The notes beneath the pieces are model-generated. The model ran no database searches, had not been told where the DNA came from, and worked only from the letters and a program-made list of their open reading frames with translations. Positions 55,220 to 63,086 of a stretch of DNA of 64,000 nucleotides are shown piece after piece; the first letter of the stretch is position 1; each line of letters opens with the position of its first letter. This DNA is from Prevotella sp. UBA2456. Its GTDB lineage: Bacteria > Bacteroidota > Bacteroidia > Bacteroidales > Bacteroidaceae. The DNA is taken from contig DDPY01000050.1 in the NCBI GenBank assembly GCA_002342415.1, forward strand, positions 407 through 64,406, given 5' to 3'. Position numbers and translations under genes: made by a program.

Positions 55220-56538
55220 TAGTTCAATATAAATTTATCTGTGGCACCAGCAGAAGATACTAGGATAGTATGACCATTATCGAGTACCACCACATGGCAG
55301 CGTACAAATTCATCGTCTTTCTTAGTTAACGAGTAGGCACTATGGCCGAACGACTTGACAACATAGTTCTCGGTGAGGTTGATAGTACCGTGATAAATGT
55401 GCTGAGCAGTACCTGTGATAGTACCATTACTATGTTCTTTCACATCAAAAATCCATCTCTGAGAGTCTCTATCAGTATATAATTTCCCAGGCAACTTATT
55501 AACATCGATGCATTTCACCTCTTTATTCCATGCACCGTCTGCCCCAGCATAAAAGCCATCGTGGGCATAGTTATCCTTCATGAGGCAGCCACTCGCATCT
55601 ACATAATAAAATTTACCGCCATCCTTTATCCATATACTATGGGCATAGGTACCACTTGGATAGATATAGACCGTCTCACCTGATTGCAGTGTTTCCCATT
55701 TACCTTTATCCGATCCTGCCGTGATGGCATAGCGTGCTGGTGTATAGCTGGGATCAGTACTGCTGACAGCCTCTGAGAAACTCTCGGCAGATTGGAATAT
55801 CACCTCTACACCTTTGCTTGATATACGTACCTTCTCTGCGCCAGGATAGATATAGAGCTCGGCATCGGGAGTCATTCCATCCGACTTATAAAGCGTAAAG
55901 TGCCCCTTACCTGAGGGGCTTATCTTCACGATATCATGTCCCTTAGTATCGTCTGTTGAGAAATAAACGACATAGACAGGTTCGGAACTACTCTCACTTT
56001 TGGCAAAACCAATCTTTGTATTAAGTTCTCTGTTGATATACTCCTTCCCAATAGGGAGTGTTTCTTCACCATTCTCTTCTGAAGCTTCACTATCCTTAGA
56101 TAAGGATACACCTGAAACACCTACAATATTAATAGTATCCTCTGGAGTTTCGATGCCGTCAAAGATGCCCCTGCTTTCTTTTTCATCATCCTGATAAAAC
56201 AGGTAGGCCATAATTCCACCACAGACTAGGAAAGCAACCAACAGAACCAAACACCCTTTGAGCATGCACCCCCTCGACAAAGAACCAGGAGTGCTACTAC
56301 GCTCAACATACTTACTCTTTGGTTTGGGCTCTGACGACTGCGAGGCGGGACGAGGCTCATATGGTGGAGGTACAGATCCTCTATGTTCGCGCTTTGGTTG
56401 TTTAGGCGATTCCTCATCAGGTTCAAGGTCGAACACAAGAGGAGGTGTTGACCGTCTTACATCCATACGGGCACCACAACCACCACAGAATTTCACATTG
56501 TCATCATTGGAATGACCACATTTTTCACAAATTGCCAT
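55219..56538 (-). CDS. Zinc-ribbon, single-pass membrane protein with secreted beta modules
   Basis: 439 residues. N-terminal zinc ribbon (CEKCGHSNDDNVKFCGGCG, 4-22), Pro/Ser-rich linker, membrane helix (about 94-113, CLVLLVAFLVCGGIMAYLF), then an exported part. It holds two copies of the module shared with the small lipoproteins: GKGHFTLYKSDG with LYIYPGAEKVRI (about 205-235), and a C-terminal GTAQ..Y..VKSFGHSAYSLTK block. Between them lies a Gly/Tyr/Trp-rich region (about 270-350). So zinc ribbon inside, sensor-like beta modules outside. Family unrecognised. Confidence 0.75.
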   Translation of the reverse strand: MAICEKCGHSNDDNVKFCGGCGARMDVRRSTPPLVFDLEPDEESPKQPKREHRGSVPPPYEPRPASQSSEPKPKSKYVERSSTPGSLSRGCMLKGCLVLLVAFLVCGGIMAYLFYQDDEKESRGIFDGIETPEDTINIVGVSGVSLSKDSEASEENGEETLPIGKEYINRELNTKIGFAKSESSSEPVYVVYFSTDDTKGHDIVKISPSGKGHFTLYKSDGMTPDAELYIYPGAEKVRISSKGVEVIFQSAESFSEAVSSTDPSYTPARYAITAGSDKGKWETLQSGETVYIYPSGTYAHSIWIKDGGKFYYVDASGCLMKDNYAHDGFYAGADGAWNKEVKCIDVNKLPGKLYTDRDSQRWIFDVKEHSNGTITGTAQHIYHGTINLTENYVVKSFGHSAYSLTKKDDEFVRCHVVVLDNGHTILVSSAGATDKFILN

Positions 56539-56557
56539 AAGTTATAGCATTTTATAA

Positions 56558-56977
56558 TCAATCTTTTGTGTTGACATTAAACACAGACTCTACTGAATTA
56601 TTCTTTTTCTCTGCTTCAATCTGTTTCTTTTTCTCTGCAGTCCTTTTCTTTTCAAATTCCTCGTATTCTTTATTTTTCTTATTCTTAGTACGGGCCTTAG
56701 TCTTCTCTATTACTTTGTTATAAAACTCCTTCCTAATTTTGTCGGCCTCCTTCTTTTCACTAACAGTGACAGAGTATTTATACTCACCGAGATTGTCGCC
56801 ATTAGAATTAGTCCAGATTTTCACACCATTCTTAATGGTGGTGTGAACCCCAGGAGCCTTATCGTTAACCACATACTTATATACAAGCGCTCTTTCTTTG
56901 AGCGATTGGGCATTAACACCAGCTACAAAAGCCATCAAGGTCGCCACACATAATAGAATCTTTTTCATAAGCATCAT
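56558..56977 (-). CDS. Small secreted coiled-coil protein
   Basis: 139 residues if the ATG at 56977 is used (56974 and 56968 are alternatives). The signal peptide ends near VNAQ, very like that of the SUMF1-like protein. A short beta region (VHTTIKNGVKIWTNSNGDN) leads into a Lys/Glu-rich coiled coil (about 75-130). It is the first gene of the operon continuing into the zinc-ribbon protein and lipoprotein, and its promoter carries operator copy B. Unknown function. Confidence 0.7.
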   Translation of the reverse strand: MMLMKKILLCVATLMAFVAGVNAQSLKERALVYKYVVNDKAPGVHTTIKNGVKIWTNSNGDNLGEYKYSVTVSEKKEADKIRKEFYNKVIEKTKARTKNKKNKEYEEFEKKRTAEKKKQIEAEKKNNSVESVFNVNTKD

Positions 56978-56990
56978 ATTTTTTGTGGGG

Positions 56991-56998
56991 CAAAGATA
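56991..56998 (-). promoter_or_regulatory. -7 box of the 56977-54653 operon
   Basis: TATCTTTG on the minus strand, 13 nt before the ATG. The -33 region is occupied by the first operator half-site rather than TTTG. Confidence 0.7.
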
Positions 56999-57017
56999 GC
57001 CATAATAGCCCATAAAG

Positions 57018-57074
57018 CGACTATCAAAAATTGCAAAACGACTGACAATTCTTGTTTTGTCAGTCGTTTTGCAG
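57018..57074. promoter_or_regulatory. Shared three-half-site operator, copy B
   Basis: Half-sites CGACTATCAA (57018-57027) and CGACTGACAA (57039-57048) are direct repeats 21 bp apart; the inverted TTGTCAGTCG (57057-57066) follows 18 bp later. Arms 57032-57048 and 57057-57073 are perfect 17-bp inverted repeats, and the right arm codes for the last residues of the kelch-AraC gene. The same block could also act as terminator of that gene. Confidence 0.75.
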
Positions 57075-58739
57075 GTTTTTCCAATCTTTAGGTGTCATTC
57101 CTGTAATAGCCTTAAACGCTCGGAAGAATGTTGTTTCGTTAGTAAAACCCGAATCTATATAAATGGTAGAGATCTTCTGATCCGGAAAATCACGCATCAG
57201 TTGCTGGGCATGCTGTATACGATAACTATTAACGTATTGAGTAAAGGAATAATTCGTTGAGTTTTTAATGCAGTCGGATACATAACGGGCATTGGTTCTT
57301 AACTCACTTGCGATATCCAAGACCTTCAAATCAGGAACTTTATAAAGTTGTTTCTCTTCCATTAACTCTGTAATACGCTGCATTAACTGAGTATCAACAT
57401 TTACAGATGTTGGTTGGTCAGCCCCCTCGAGTTCCATTCTACGTCCACGCAGCTTTCTCTGTATAAAGAAAACAGAAGTTGCGATTATGATTAATACTAA
57501 TATAACGCCCCATATCCAAAGAGGCGATTCCGCCTTGCTTTCTTCTGTGAAACGTAACAACCAAACAGAAGCCTTGGGCTGGAAATTTTCGTTTGGTCTT
57601 TTATCATCGATACCACCTGTTAATAACAGATTACCCTCTTTTGTAAGAACGGGAATGCTCAACATACCCGCATCCTTTGGCAAAGGATCAGTATAATAAA
57701 GCGTTAGTTTGGCTGGTATCTGGGCATAGTCGATACAGAGAGCATAAACACGACGCGTTTTGTCGAAGCCTAATACATAGCCGCGATGATTCAAACGATC
57801 AGCATAAACTGGGGTGATATATTTAATAGCCCCCCACTGACTCCTCATCGGTATAGGACAAATTGTAGGCAGAAGAGAAAATATTGTATCGCGCACATCA
57901 ACAATCGTTAATTGTCCACGACTATTCTCAACAGGTATCAGATAACGATAAAAATGCTGAGCCTCATCGCCTATAAAACTATCATCACTATGCTGAGAGA
58001 GGTCATAATGCAATGGGCGCCAAGTATTAAACAATGTATCTCTGACAGCCTCACCATTCAGACGATCAACAATAATCGTATCAAGCGGTTCACCATGCAT
58101 ATCATAACCCGCAATAATCATCGCATCATTGCCAGAAGTACGTAACACATGAGGCAGATAGCGCGATTGGGAAACGGCCTTTGCATGAGAGAACGAGGCC
58201 TTACCATCGTAAAGTTCCATCTCGTCATCAGCATACCAATTACCTGTAATCAGCACCTTGCCATCATCCATTTCTACAGCAGCTGCCGAAGCACGTTTTT
58301 GGTTCAGGCATCCGAATCCTTTGCAAGAATGAGTCATGGGGTCATAGAGTTCTACTTCATAACTCTGCGAAATGCCCAAGTTATCCTTAAAGCCACCCGC
58401 CAACAGCACTTTTCCAGACTTCATGACTATAGACATTCCACCATCATGCGAATAGACGGTAGGCAACAGATACCACTTATTGTCTTTAAGATATTCTGCA
58501 GTAGATGTCAACTTGAATCCAGATGTATGACCACCAACAACCGTTACCTCGCCATTCACTACGAAAACAGAGTGCCCACTACGTGGTATCGTCATATCAG
58601 GCAAACGTTCAGCCTCTATCTTAACCATTGGACAATGGTTTCCTGCAGAGACAGCCATTGCAGGTATTGACAACGTCAACGACATTATCAATATACATAT
58701 AAGTTGTTTTATATTAACTTGTACACTTATAAAGCCCAT
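57060..58739 (-). CDS. Membrane-bound kelch-propeller/AraC one-component regulator
   Basis: 559 residues from the ATG at 58739 (the longer frame would include its promoter). Signal peptide (about 1-28), kelch-type propeller (about 40-395; MTIPRSGHSVFVVNGEVTVV, GKVLLAGGF, GKVLITG, GNLLLTGG), membrane helix (about 408-428, VILVLIIIATSVFFIQ), then an AraC/XylS DNA-binding domain (about 449-559; LDIASELRTNARYVS and GFTNETTFFRAFKAITGMTP). It resembles hybrid two-component regulators reduced to sensor plus DNA-binding domain. It should sense a periplasmic signal and control DNA directly. Its own stop lies in operator copy B, making it the prime candidate for control of the cluster. Confidence 0.88.
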   Translation of the reverse strand: MGFISVQVNIKQLICILIMSLTLSIPAMAVSAGNHCPMVKIEAERLPDMTIPRSGHSVFVVNGEVTVVGGHTSGFKLTSTAEYLKDNKWYLLPTVYSHDGGMSIVMKSGKVLLAGGFKDNLGISQSYEVELYDPMTHSCKGFGCLNQKRASAAAVEMDDGKVLITGNWYADDEMELYDGKASFSHAKAVSQSRYLPHVLRTSGNDAMIIAGYDMHGEPLDTIIVDRLNGEAVRDTLFNTWRPLHYDLSQHSDDSFIGDEAQHFYRYLIPVENSRGQLTIVDVRDTIFSLLPTICPIPMRSQWGAIKYITPVYADRLNHRGYVLGFDKTRRVYALCIDYAQIPAKLTLYYTDPLPKDAGMLSIPVLTKEGNLLLTGGIDDKRPNENFQPKASVWLLRFTEESKAESPLWIWGVILVLIIIATSVFFIQRKLRGRRMELEGADQPTSVNVDTQLMQRITELMEEKQLYKVPDLKVLDIASELRTNARYVSDCIKNSTNYSFTQYVNSYRIQHAQQLMRDFPDQKISTIYIDSGFTNETTFFRAFKAITGMTPKDWKNLQND

Positions 58740-58756
58740 CTGATAGGTTTTGGTTG

Positions 58757-58789
58757 CAAAGATACGAAATAATTCCATATCTGAACAAA
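58757..58789 (-). promoter_or_regulatory. Promoter of the kelch-AraC regulator
   Basis: TTTG (58789-58786), 21 bp, TATCTTTG (58764-58757), 17 nt before the ATG. It lies directly in front of the SSB-like gene on the other strand. Confidence 0.75.
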
Positions 58790-58809
58790 AAAGGAAAGAT
58801 TTTAACACA

Positions 58810-59142
58810 ATGGATTTAGCCGTAAATGACTATTCCAAGGGTGAGGAAACGACGCAGTGGGTACGAGTGCAGAGCAGCGCCCCGGCGCATCTGAAGCTGG
58901 TTGAGTTTTTTACTAAGGGACGTATCTTGACCATTCAGGGTAATGTGAAGATTGACCAGTGGGAGGGTAAGGATGGCACACCCCACGCACAGCTGAGAGT
59001 CCACGCCAAGTATATCGACTTCCTCAACATCGGCAAGAAGCAGGAGGGTGCCAACGTAGCCGCCAATGCTGCAACGGACATCAATGTTCCCGACGTACCT
59101 ACAGATACCCCGAAGGAGAAGAAGGACGACCTGCCCTTCTAA
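58810..59142 (+). CDS. SSB-like OB-fold protein with short N-terminus
   Basis: 110 residues from the ATG at 58810. The body (LAVNDYSKGEETTQWVRVQS, FFTKGRILTIQGNVKIDQWE, AQLRVHAKYIDFLN) and the acidic C-terminal tip DDLPF are those of bacterial single-stranded-DNA-binding proteins. The usual first strand of the OB fold, about 20-25 residues before the LAVND strand, is absent. The regulator's promoter occupies the DNA where it would be encoded, and no TAnnTTTG box faces this gene. It may be truncated by the island edge, or be a short accessory SSB. A perfect terminator follows. Confidence 0.75.
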   Translation: MDLAVNDYSKGEETTQWVRVQSSAPAHLKLVEFFTKGRILTIQGNVKIDQWEGKDGTPHAQLRVHAKYIDFLNIGKKQEGANVAANAATDINVPDVPTDTPKEKKDDLPF

Positions 59143-59160
59143 TCCTATTAGAGAACGATG

Positions 59161-59194
59161 GAGATAGGTGCCGAAAGGTGCCTATCTCTTTTTT
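59161..59194 (+). terminator. Intrinsic terminator after the SSB-like gene
   Basis: 12-bp stem (two G-T pairs) GAGATAGGTGCC/GGTGCCTATCTC capped by a GAAA tetraloop and followed by six T. Confidence 0.93.
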
Positions 59195-59223
59195 ACGTTG
59201 ATATTGGCAAACAAGAAAAGGCG

Positions 59224-59262
59224 GTTGACAGTTGAAAACGCTTAGGGATTTCAACTGTCAAC
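59224..59262. repeat. 14-bp perfect inverted repeat
   Basis: GTTGACAGTTGAAA (59224-59237) and TTTCAACTGTCAAC (59249-59262) with an 11-nt loop. Each arm is itself a pair of near-identical heptads. No T-tract. Confidence 0.8.
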
Positions 59263-59297
59263 TCTTTGAATAATAGCCATTCTGAATGTCTGGAGAA

Positions 59298-59468
59298 TTA
59301 CTTTTTAGTCTTCGTAATCTTAATTTCCTTAATGTAATCTTCAAGAAATCCAATGTGCCCTTGCAGGAAGTCAATCAGGTCTTTATCCCGCTCTATGATT
59401 TAACCTGCACCAACTATCAGCACAAACACGGACATATATGCGACATTCTTAAAATCTTGTTTCATCAT
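59298..59468 (-). pseudogene. Broken small membrane-protein gene
   Basis: One frame of 57 codons starts MMKQDFKNVAYMSVFVLIVG, meets TAA at codon 23, and continues in the same frame with IIERDKDLIDFLQGHIGFLE and a basic end before a second TAA. The protein-like composition on both sides of the stop suggests a small membrane protein inactivated by a nonsense change. Family not recognised. Confidence 0.35.
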
Positions 59469-59563
59469 ATCATTATTTAAGCTCTGTTAGCCGTCGAGTC
59501 TTATACTTCCATCACTGCTGATGGATGGCCTCGGCTTTCAAAGTGTTTGAGCATCAAAACACC

Positions 59564-59632
59564 AAAAAATGTGCGTAAATCAGCGGAATCTCAAAAAAAA
59601 TGATAGATTCCGCTGGTTTAAGCACATTTTTT
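59564..59632. repeat. Long inverted repeat (28-bp arms)
   Basis: Arms 59564-59591 and 59605-59632 pair at 27 of 28 positions if one T-G wobble is counted, leaving one G-A mismatch, around a 13-nt loop. A TATCTTTG box (59635-59642) and the second REP palindrome follow directly. Confidence 0.85.
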
Positions 59633-59649
59633 ATTATCTTTGCACCAAT

Positions 59650-59679
59650 TAGCCGTGGGGACAGTACTGTCCCCACGCA
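59650..59679. repeat. REP-like palindrome, copy 2
   Basis: A perfect 24-bp palindrome at 59654-59677 (CGTGGGGACAGT and its complement), embedded in TAGCC...GCA exactly as in copy 1 at 43076-43105. Confidence 0.8.
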
Positions 59680-59746
59680 ATCTCAGCCAGATTACGCCGT
59701 CACTTACGCTCCTGCCCGCACAACATTGACTATAGACACTAGTAAA

Positions 59747-59905
59747 ATGGCGCGCACAAAGCGGACGATAATAATTGAGTACATCCATAGGAATGGTGAA
59801 GCAAAAACAGAGGATCTTGTGAAACTTTTAAGTTCCAGCACAACAAGAATAAAGATGCTTCTTTATTCTCAATCCTCTGCATCGCCTTTATACAAAGAAA
59901 TCCTG
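59747..59905 (+). pseudogene. Possible helix-turn-helix gene remnant
   Basis: The frame MARTKRTIIIEYIHRNGEAK, followed by a TEDLVKLL helix and STTRIKMLLYS, looks like a winged-helix DNA-binding segment. Beyond about 59905 the frame continues through promoter-like DNA without protein character, up to and past the acyl-CoA ligase start. Probably a decayed fragment. Nothing else in 59143-60072 looks like a gene. Confidence 0.35.
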
Positions 59906-60014
59906 CAAATTCATCCAAAGTTACGAAAAAACGAGAGAAGAATAAAACAAACTCGTTTGTTTTTTCTTCCGAGTGTCAGTAACTTCGCGCTACAAGCGCA
60001 AAGTTTCGAAAAAA

Positions 60015-60046
60015 TTTGGTATTTCGCTCAATTTGCACTACCTTTG
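60015..60046 (+). promoter_or_regulatory. Promoter of the acyl-CoA ligase-prfB operon
   Basis: TTTG (60015-60018), 20 bp, TACCTTTG (60039-60046), 26 nt before the ATG at 60073. Confidence 0.8.
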
Positions 60047-60072
60047 CACCTAATTAGTAAATATAGAGGATT

Positions 60073-61881
60073 ATGCAAACAAATTGTCACATGTCAGTGC
60101 TGGTGCACGAGCAGGCAAAAAAGTATGGCGACCGCGAGATGCTGATTTATCAGGATTTCGGCGGTAAGGAGTGGAAATCGCTGTCATGGAACCAAGTGTC
60201 AGCCACGGTGATGCAGGTGTCCAATGCCCTGCTGAACTTAGGCGTGAAGGTACAGGAGAATATCGGAATCTTTTCACAGAACTCCGTGCAGTATATTGAG
60301 TGCGACTTCGGTGCATGGGGCATCCGGGCCGTCACCATCCCCTTCTATGCCACCAGTTCCGAGCAGCAGATACAGTTCATGGTCAACGATGCCAAGGTGC
60401 GCTTCCTCTTTGTAGGCGAGCAGGAGCAGTACGACAAGGCCCGTCGTGCCTTCTCACTCTGTCCCACCCTTGAGCGTATCATTGTCTTCGATCCTCTGGT
60501 ACATATCTCTTCCCATGATCCCAATGCCATCTATTTCTCCGACTTTCTGAAGTTAGGCGAGAATCTGCCTCGCCAGACCGAGGTGGAGAAGTTGCAGCAA
60601 GAAGCTACCTACGACGACATTGCCAACATCCTGTACACCAGTGGTACTACGGGTGACTCGAAGGGTGTCATCCTGACTCACGGTCAGTTCCATGCGGCTT
60701 TTGAAGCCAACAGCAAGTGTGTGCCCGTCACCGAGAGCGACCGTATCATGAATTTCCTGCCCTACACCCATATTTTCGAGCGCGGCTGGGCCATCCTCTG
60801 CATCACCGTTGGTGCCACCATGATTGTGAACACCTATCCGCTACAGGTGCAGCAGTCCATGCGCGAGCAGCATCCTACCTGCATGTCGGCCGTTCCCCGC
60901 TTTTGGGAGAAAGTCTATATGGGTGTGATGGATAAGATAGAACATGCCAACCCCGTGGAGCGAAAGCTTTTCATGCATGCCCTCAAAGTAGGCCGCAGGC
61001 ATAATATCGACTATCTCAGCTTGGGCAAGAAACCGCCTATGGCCCTGCATTTAGAATACGAGATGCTGAACCGTACCGTTTTCTCTTTGGTTCGCAAGGA
61101 GTTGGGACTGGAGAATGCCCACTTCTTCCCCACCGCCGGAGCCGCCGTCAGCGCCCATGTCGAAGAGTTTGTACACTCCATCGGCCTGAATATGATTGTC
61201 GGCTACGGGCTTACCGAGTCCTTGGCTACCGTGTCGTGCGACCATCTGGGAGAACCCTACACCGTGGGCAGTGTAGGCCAGCCCATCGAGGGCATCGACA
61301 TCAAGGTCAGCGAGGAGGGCGAAATCCTGCTCAAGGGCCCGACGATTACCTCCGGCTACTACAACCGTGAGGACCTCACCAAGCAGGCTTTCACCGAGGA
61401 CGGCTACTTCCGTACCGGTGATGCCGGCTATCTGAAAGACGGCGAGCTCTACCTCACTGAGCGCATCAAAGACCTCTTCAAAACCTCCAACGGCAAGTAT
61501 ATCGCCCCGCAGATGATCGAGTCGAAGCTCCTGGTTGACAAGTTCATCGACCAGATAGCTATCATCGCCGACCAGCGCAAGTTCGTATCGGCACTCATCA
61601 TCCCCGTCTACAGCCTGTTGGAGGAGTATGCCCGCGAGCATCATATAGCCTTCAACAGCCGCGAGGAGCTCTGTGCCAACGAGCAGATTATCCAGATGAT
61701 GAAGGAGCGTATCGATACCCTCCAGCAGCAGTTGGCTCACTATGAGCAGGTGAAGCGGTTCACGCTCCTGCCCCACCATCTGTCGATGGAGAAGGGCGAA
61801 CTCACCAATACCCTCAAGATCCGCCGCCGTGTATTAAACGAGAACTATAAGGAACAAATCGACGCAATGTACGAGGAGTAG
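60073..61881 (+). CDS. Long-chain fatty-acid-CoA ligase (AMP-binding)
   Basis: 602 residues, the usual length of Bacteroidota FadD/FAA1-like ligases. The ATP-binding loop LYTSGTTGDSKGVILTH starts near residue 187, the VGYGLTES adenylate motif is near 377 and YFRTGDAGYLKDGELYLTER near 450. It activates fatty acids to acyl-CoA through an acyl-adenylate. It has its own consensus promoter and lies 3 nt before prfB, so they share a transcript. Confidence 0.95.
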   Translation: MQTNCHMSVLVHEQAKKYGDREMLIYQDFGGKEWKSLSWNQVSATVMQVSNALLNLGVKVQENIGIFSQNSVQYIECDFGAWGIRAVTIPFYATSSEQQIQFMVNDAKVRFLFVGEQEQYDKARRAFSLCPTLERIIVFDPLVHISSHDPNAIYFSDFLKLGENLPRQTEVEKLQQEATYDDIANILYTSGTTGDSKGVILTHGQFHAAFEANSKCVPVTESDRIMNFLPYTHIFERGWAILCITVGATMIVNTYPLQVQQSMREQHPTCMSAVPRFWEKVYMGVMDKIEHANPVERKLFMHALKVGRRHNIDYLSLGKKPPMALHLEYEMLNRTVFSLVRKELGLENAHFFPTAGAAVSAHVEEFVHSIGLNMIVGYGLTESLATVSCDHLGEPYTVGSVGQPIEGIDIKVSEEGEILLKGPTITSGYYNREDLTKQAFTEDGYFRTGDAGYLKDGELYLTERIKDLFKTSNGKYIAPQMIESKLLVDKFIDQIAIIADQRKFVSALIIPVYSLLEEYAREHHIAFNSREELCANEQIIQMMKERIDTLQQQLAHYEQVKRFTLLPHHLSMEKGELTNTLKIRRRVLNENYKEQIDAMYEE

Positions 61882-61884
61882 AAT

Positions 61885-63006
61885 ATGATCACACAAGACC
61901 AGTTAAAGGACATACTTGACCGTGCGGATGCACTGTACAAGTATCTTAGGATTGACGAAAAGAAAATAGAATATGAGGAGGAAGACCTCCGTACCCAGGC
62001 ACCCGACTTCTGGAATGACCAGAAGCGTGCCGAGGAGCAGATGAAGAAAGTAAAGTCCATCAAGCGGTGGATCGACGACTATCAGGCCGTTCGCACGGCT
62101 GCCGACGAGCTACAGCTGGCCTTCGACTTCTACAAGGAGGAGATGGTGAGCGAGGCCGAGGTTGACGAGAACTACCATAAGGCCATTACCGCCATCGAGG
62201 CTCTGGAACTGAGGAATATGCTCCGCCAGAAGGAAGACCCGATGGATGCCGTGCTGAAGATCAATTCCGGAGCCGGCGGCACTGAGGCCCAGGATTGGGC
62301 CGAGATGCTGATGCGTATGTATCAGCGATGGGCAGAGGCTCATGGATACAAGGTCAGCATCTCCAACCTTCAGGATGGAGATGAGGCCGGCATCAAGAGT
62401 GTCACCATGCAGATAGAGGGTGGCGAGTATGCCTATGGCTATCTGAAGAGCGAGAACGGTGTCCACCGCTTGGTGCGCGTCAGCCCCTACAATGCTCAGG
62501 GCAAGCGCATGACCTCGTTCGCCTCCGTCTTCGTCTCCCCACTGGTCGATGATACCATCGAAGTGTATGTCGACCCTGCCAAACTCTCGTGGGACACCTT
62601 CCGAAGCAGTGGTGCCGGTGGCCAGAATGTCAACAAGGTTGAGTCGGGAGTCCGTCTGCGCTATTGGTACACCGACCCGGATACCGGCGAGGAAGAGGAA
62701 ATCCTCATCGAGAATACCGAGACCCGCGACCAGCCTAAGAACAAGGAGCGCGCCATGGCCCTGCTCCGCTCACAGCTCTACGACCGTGCTATGCAGAAGC
62801 GCTTAGAGGCACAAGCTAAGATTGAGGCTGGCAAGAAGAAGATAGAGTGGGGCTCGCAGATTCGCAGCTATGTCTTCGACGACCGTCGTGTCAAGGACCA
62901 TCGCACCAACTACCAGACCTCGGATGTCGACGGCGTGATGGACGGCAAGATTGACGAGTTCATCAAGGCATATCTGATGGAGTTTCCCTCGTCTGAGGAC
63001 GAGTGA
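61885..63006 (+). CDS. prfB: Peptide chain release factor 2
   Basis: 373 residues in one continuous frame. The peptidyl-hydrolysis loop SGAGGQNVNK lies near residue 245, and the stop-codon recognition region near 185-200. Many bacteria need a +1 frameshift at a UGA around codon 25. Here the corresponding place reads TAT CTT AGG ATT GAC without an in-frame stop, so this copy is made without programmed frameshifting and cannot autoregulate that way. It follows the ligase by 3 nt. Confidence 0.96.
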   Translation: MITQDQLKDILDRADALYKYLRIDEKKIEYEEEDLRTQAPDFWNDQKRAEEQMKKVKSIKRWIDDYQAVRTAADELQLAFDFYKEEMVSEAEVDENYHKAITAIEALELRNMLRQKEDPMDAVLKINSGAGGTEAQDWAEMLMRMYQRWAEAHGYKVSISNLQDGDEAGIKSVTMQIEGGEYAYGYLKSENGVHRLVRVSPYNAQGKRMTSFASVFVSPLVDDTIEVYVDPAKLSWDTFRSSGAGGQNVNKVESGVRLRYWYTDPDTGEEEEILIENTETRDQPKNKERAMALLRSQLYDRAMQKRLEAQAKIEAGKKKIEWGSQIRSYVFDDRRVKDHRTNYQTSDVDGVMDGKIDEFIKAYLMEFPSSEDE

Positions 63007-63086
63007 AGCTCCATATGAGCAATGCGTAATGGCGGTTGATTAAGAAAAACATATCATAAACATATAAATATATAAAATAAGGTATT

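Noticed and set aside
61930..61965. Programmed frameshift site in prfB
   Set aside because: The TAT CTT motif is there, but it is followed by AGG, not TGA, and the frame is continuous.
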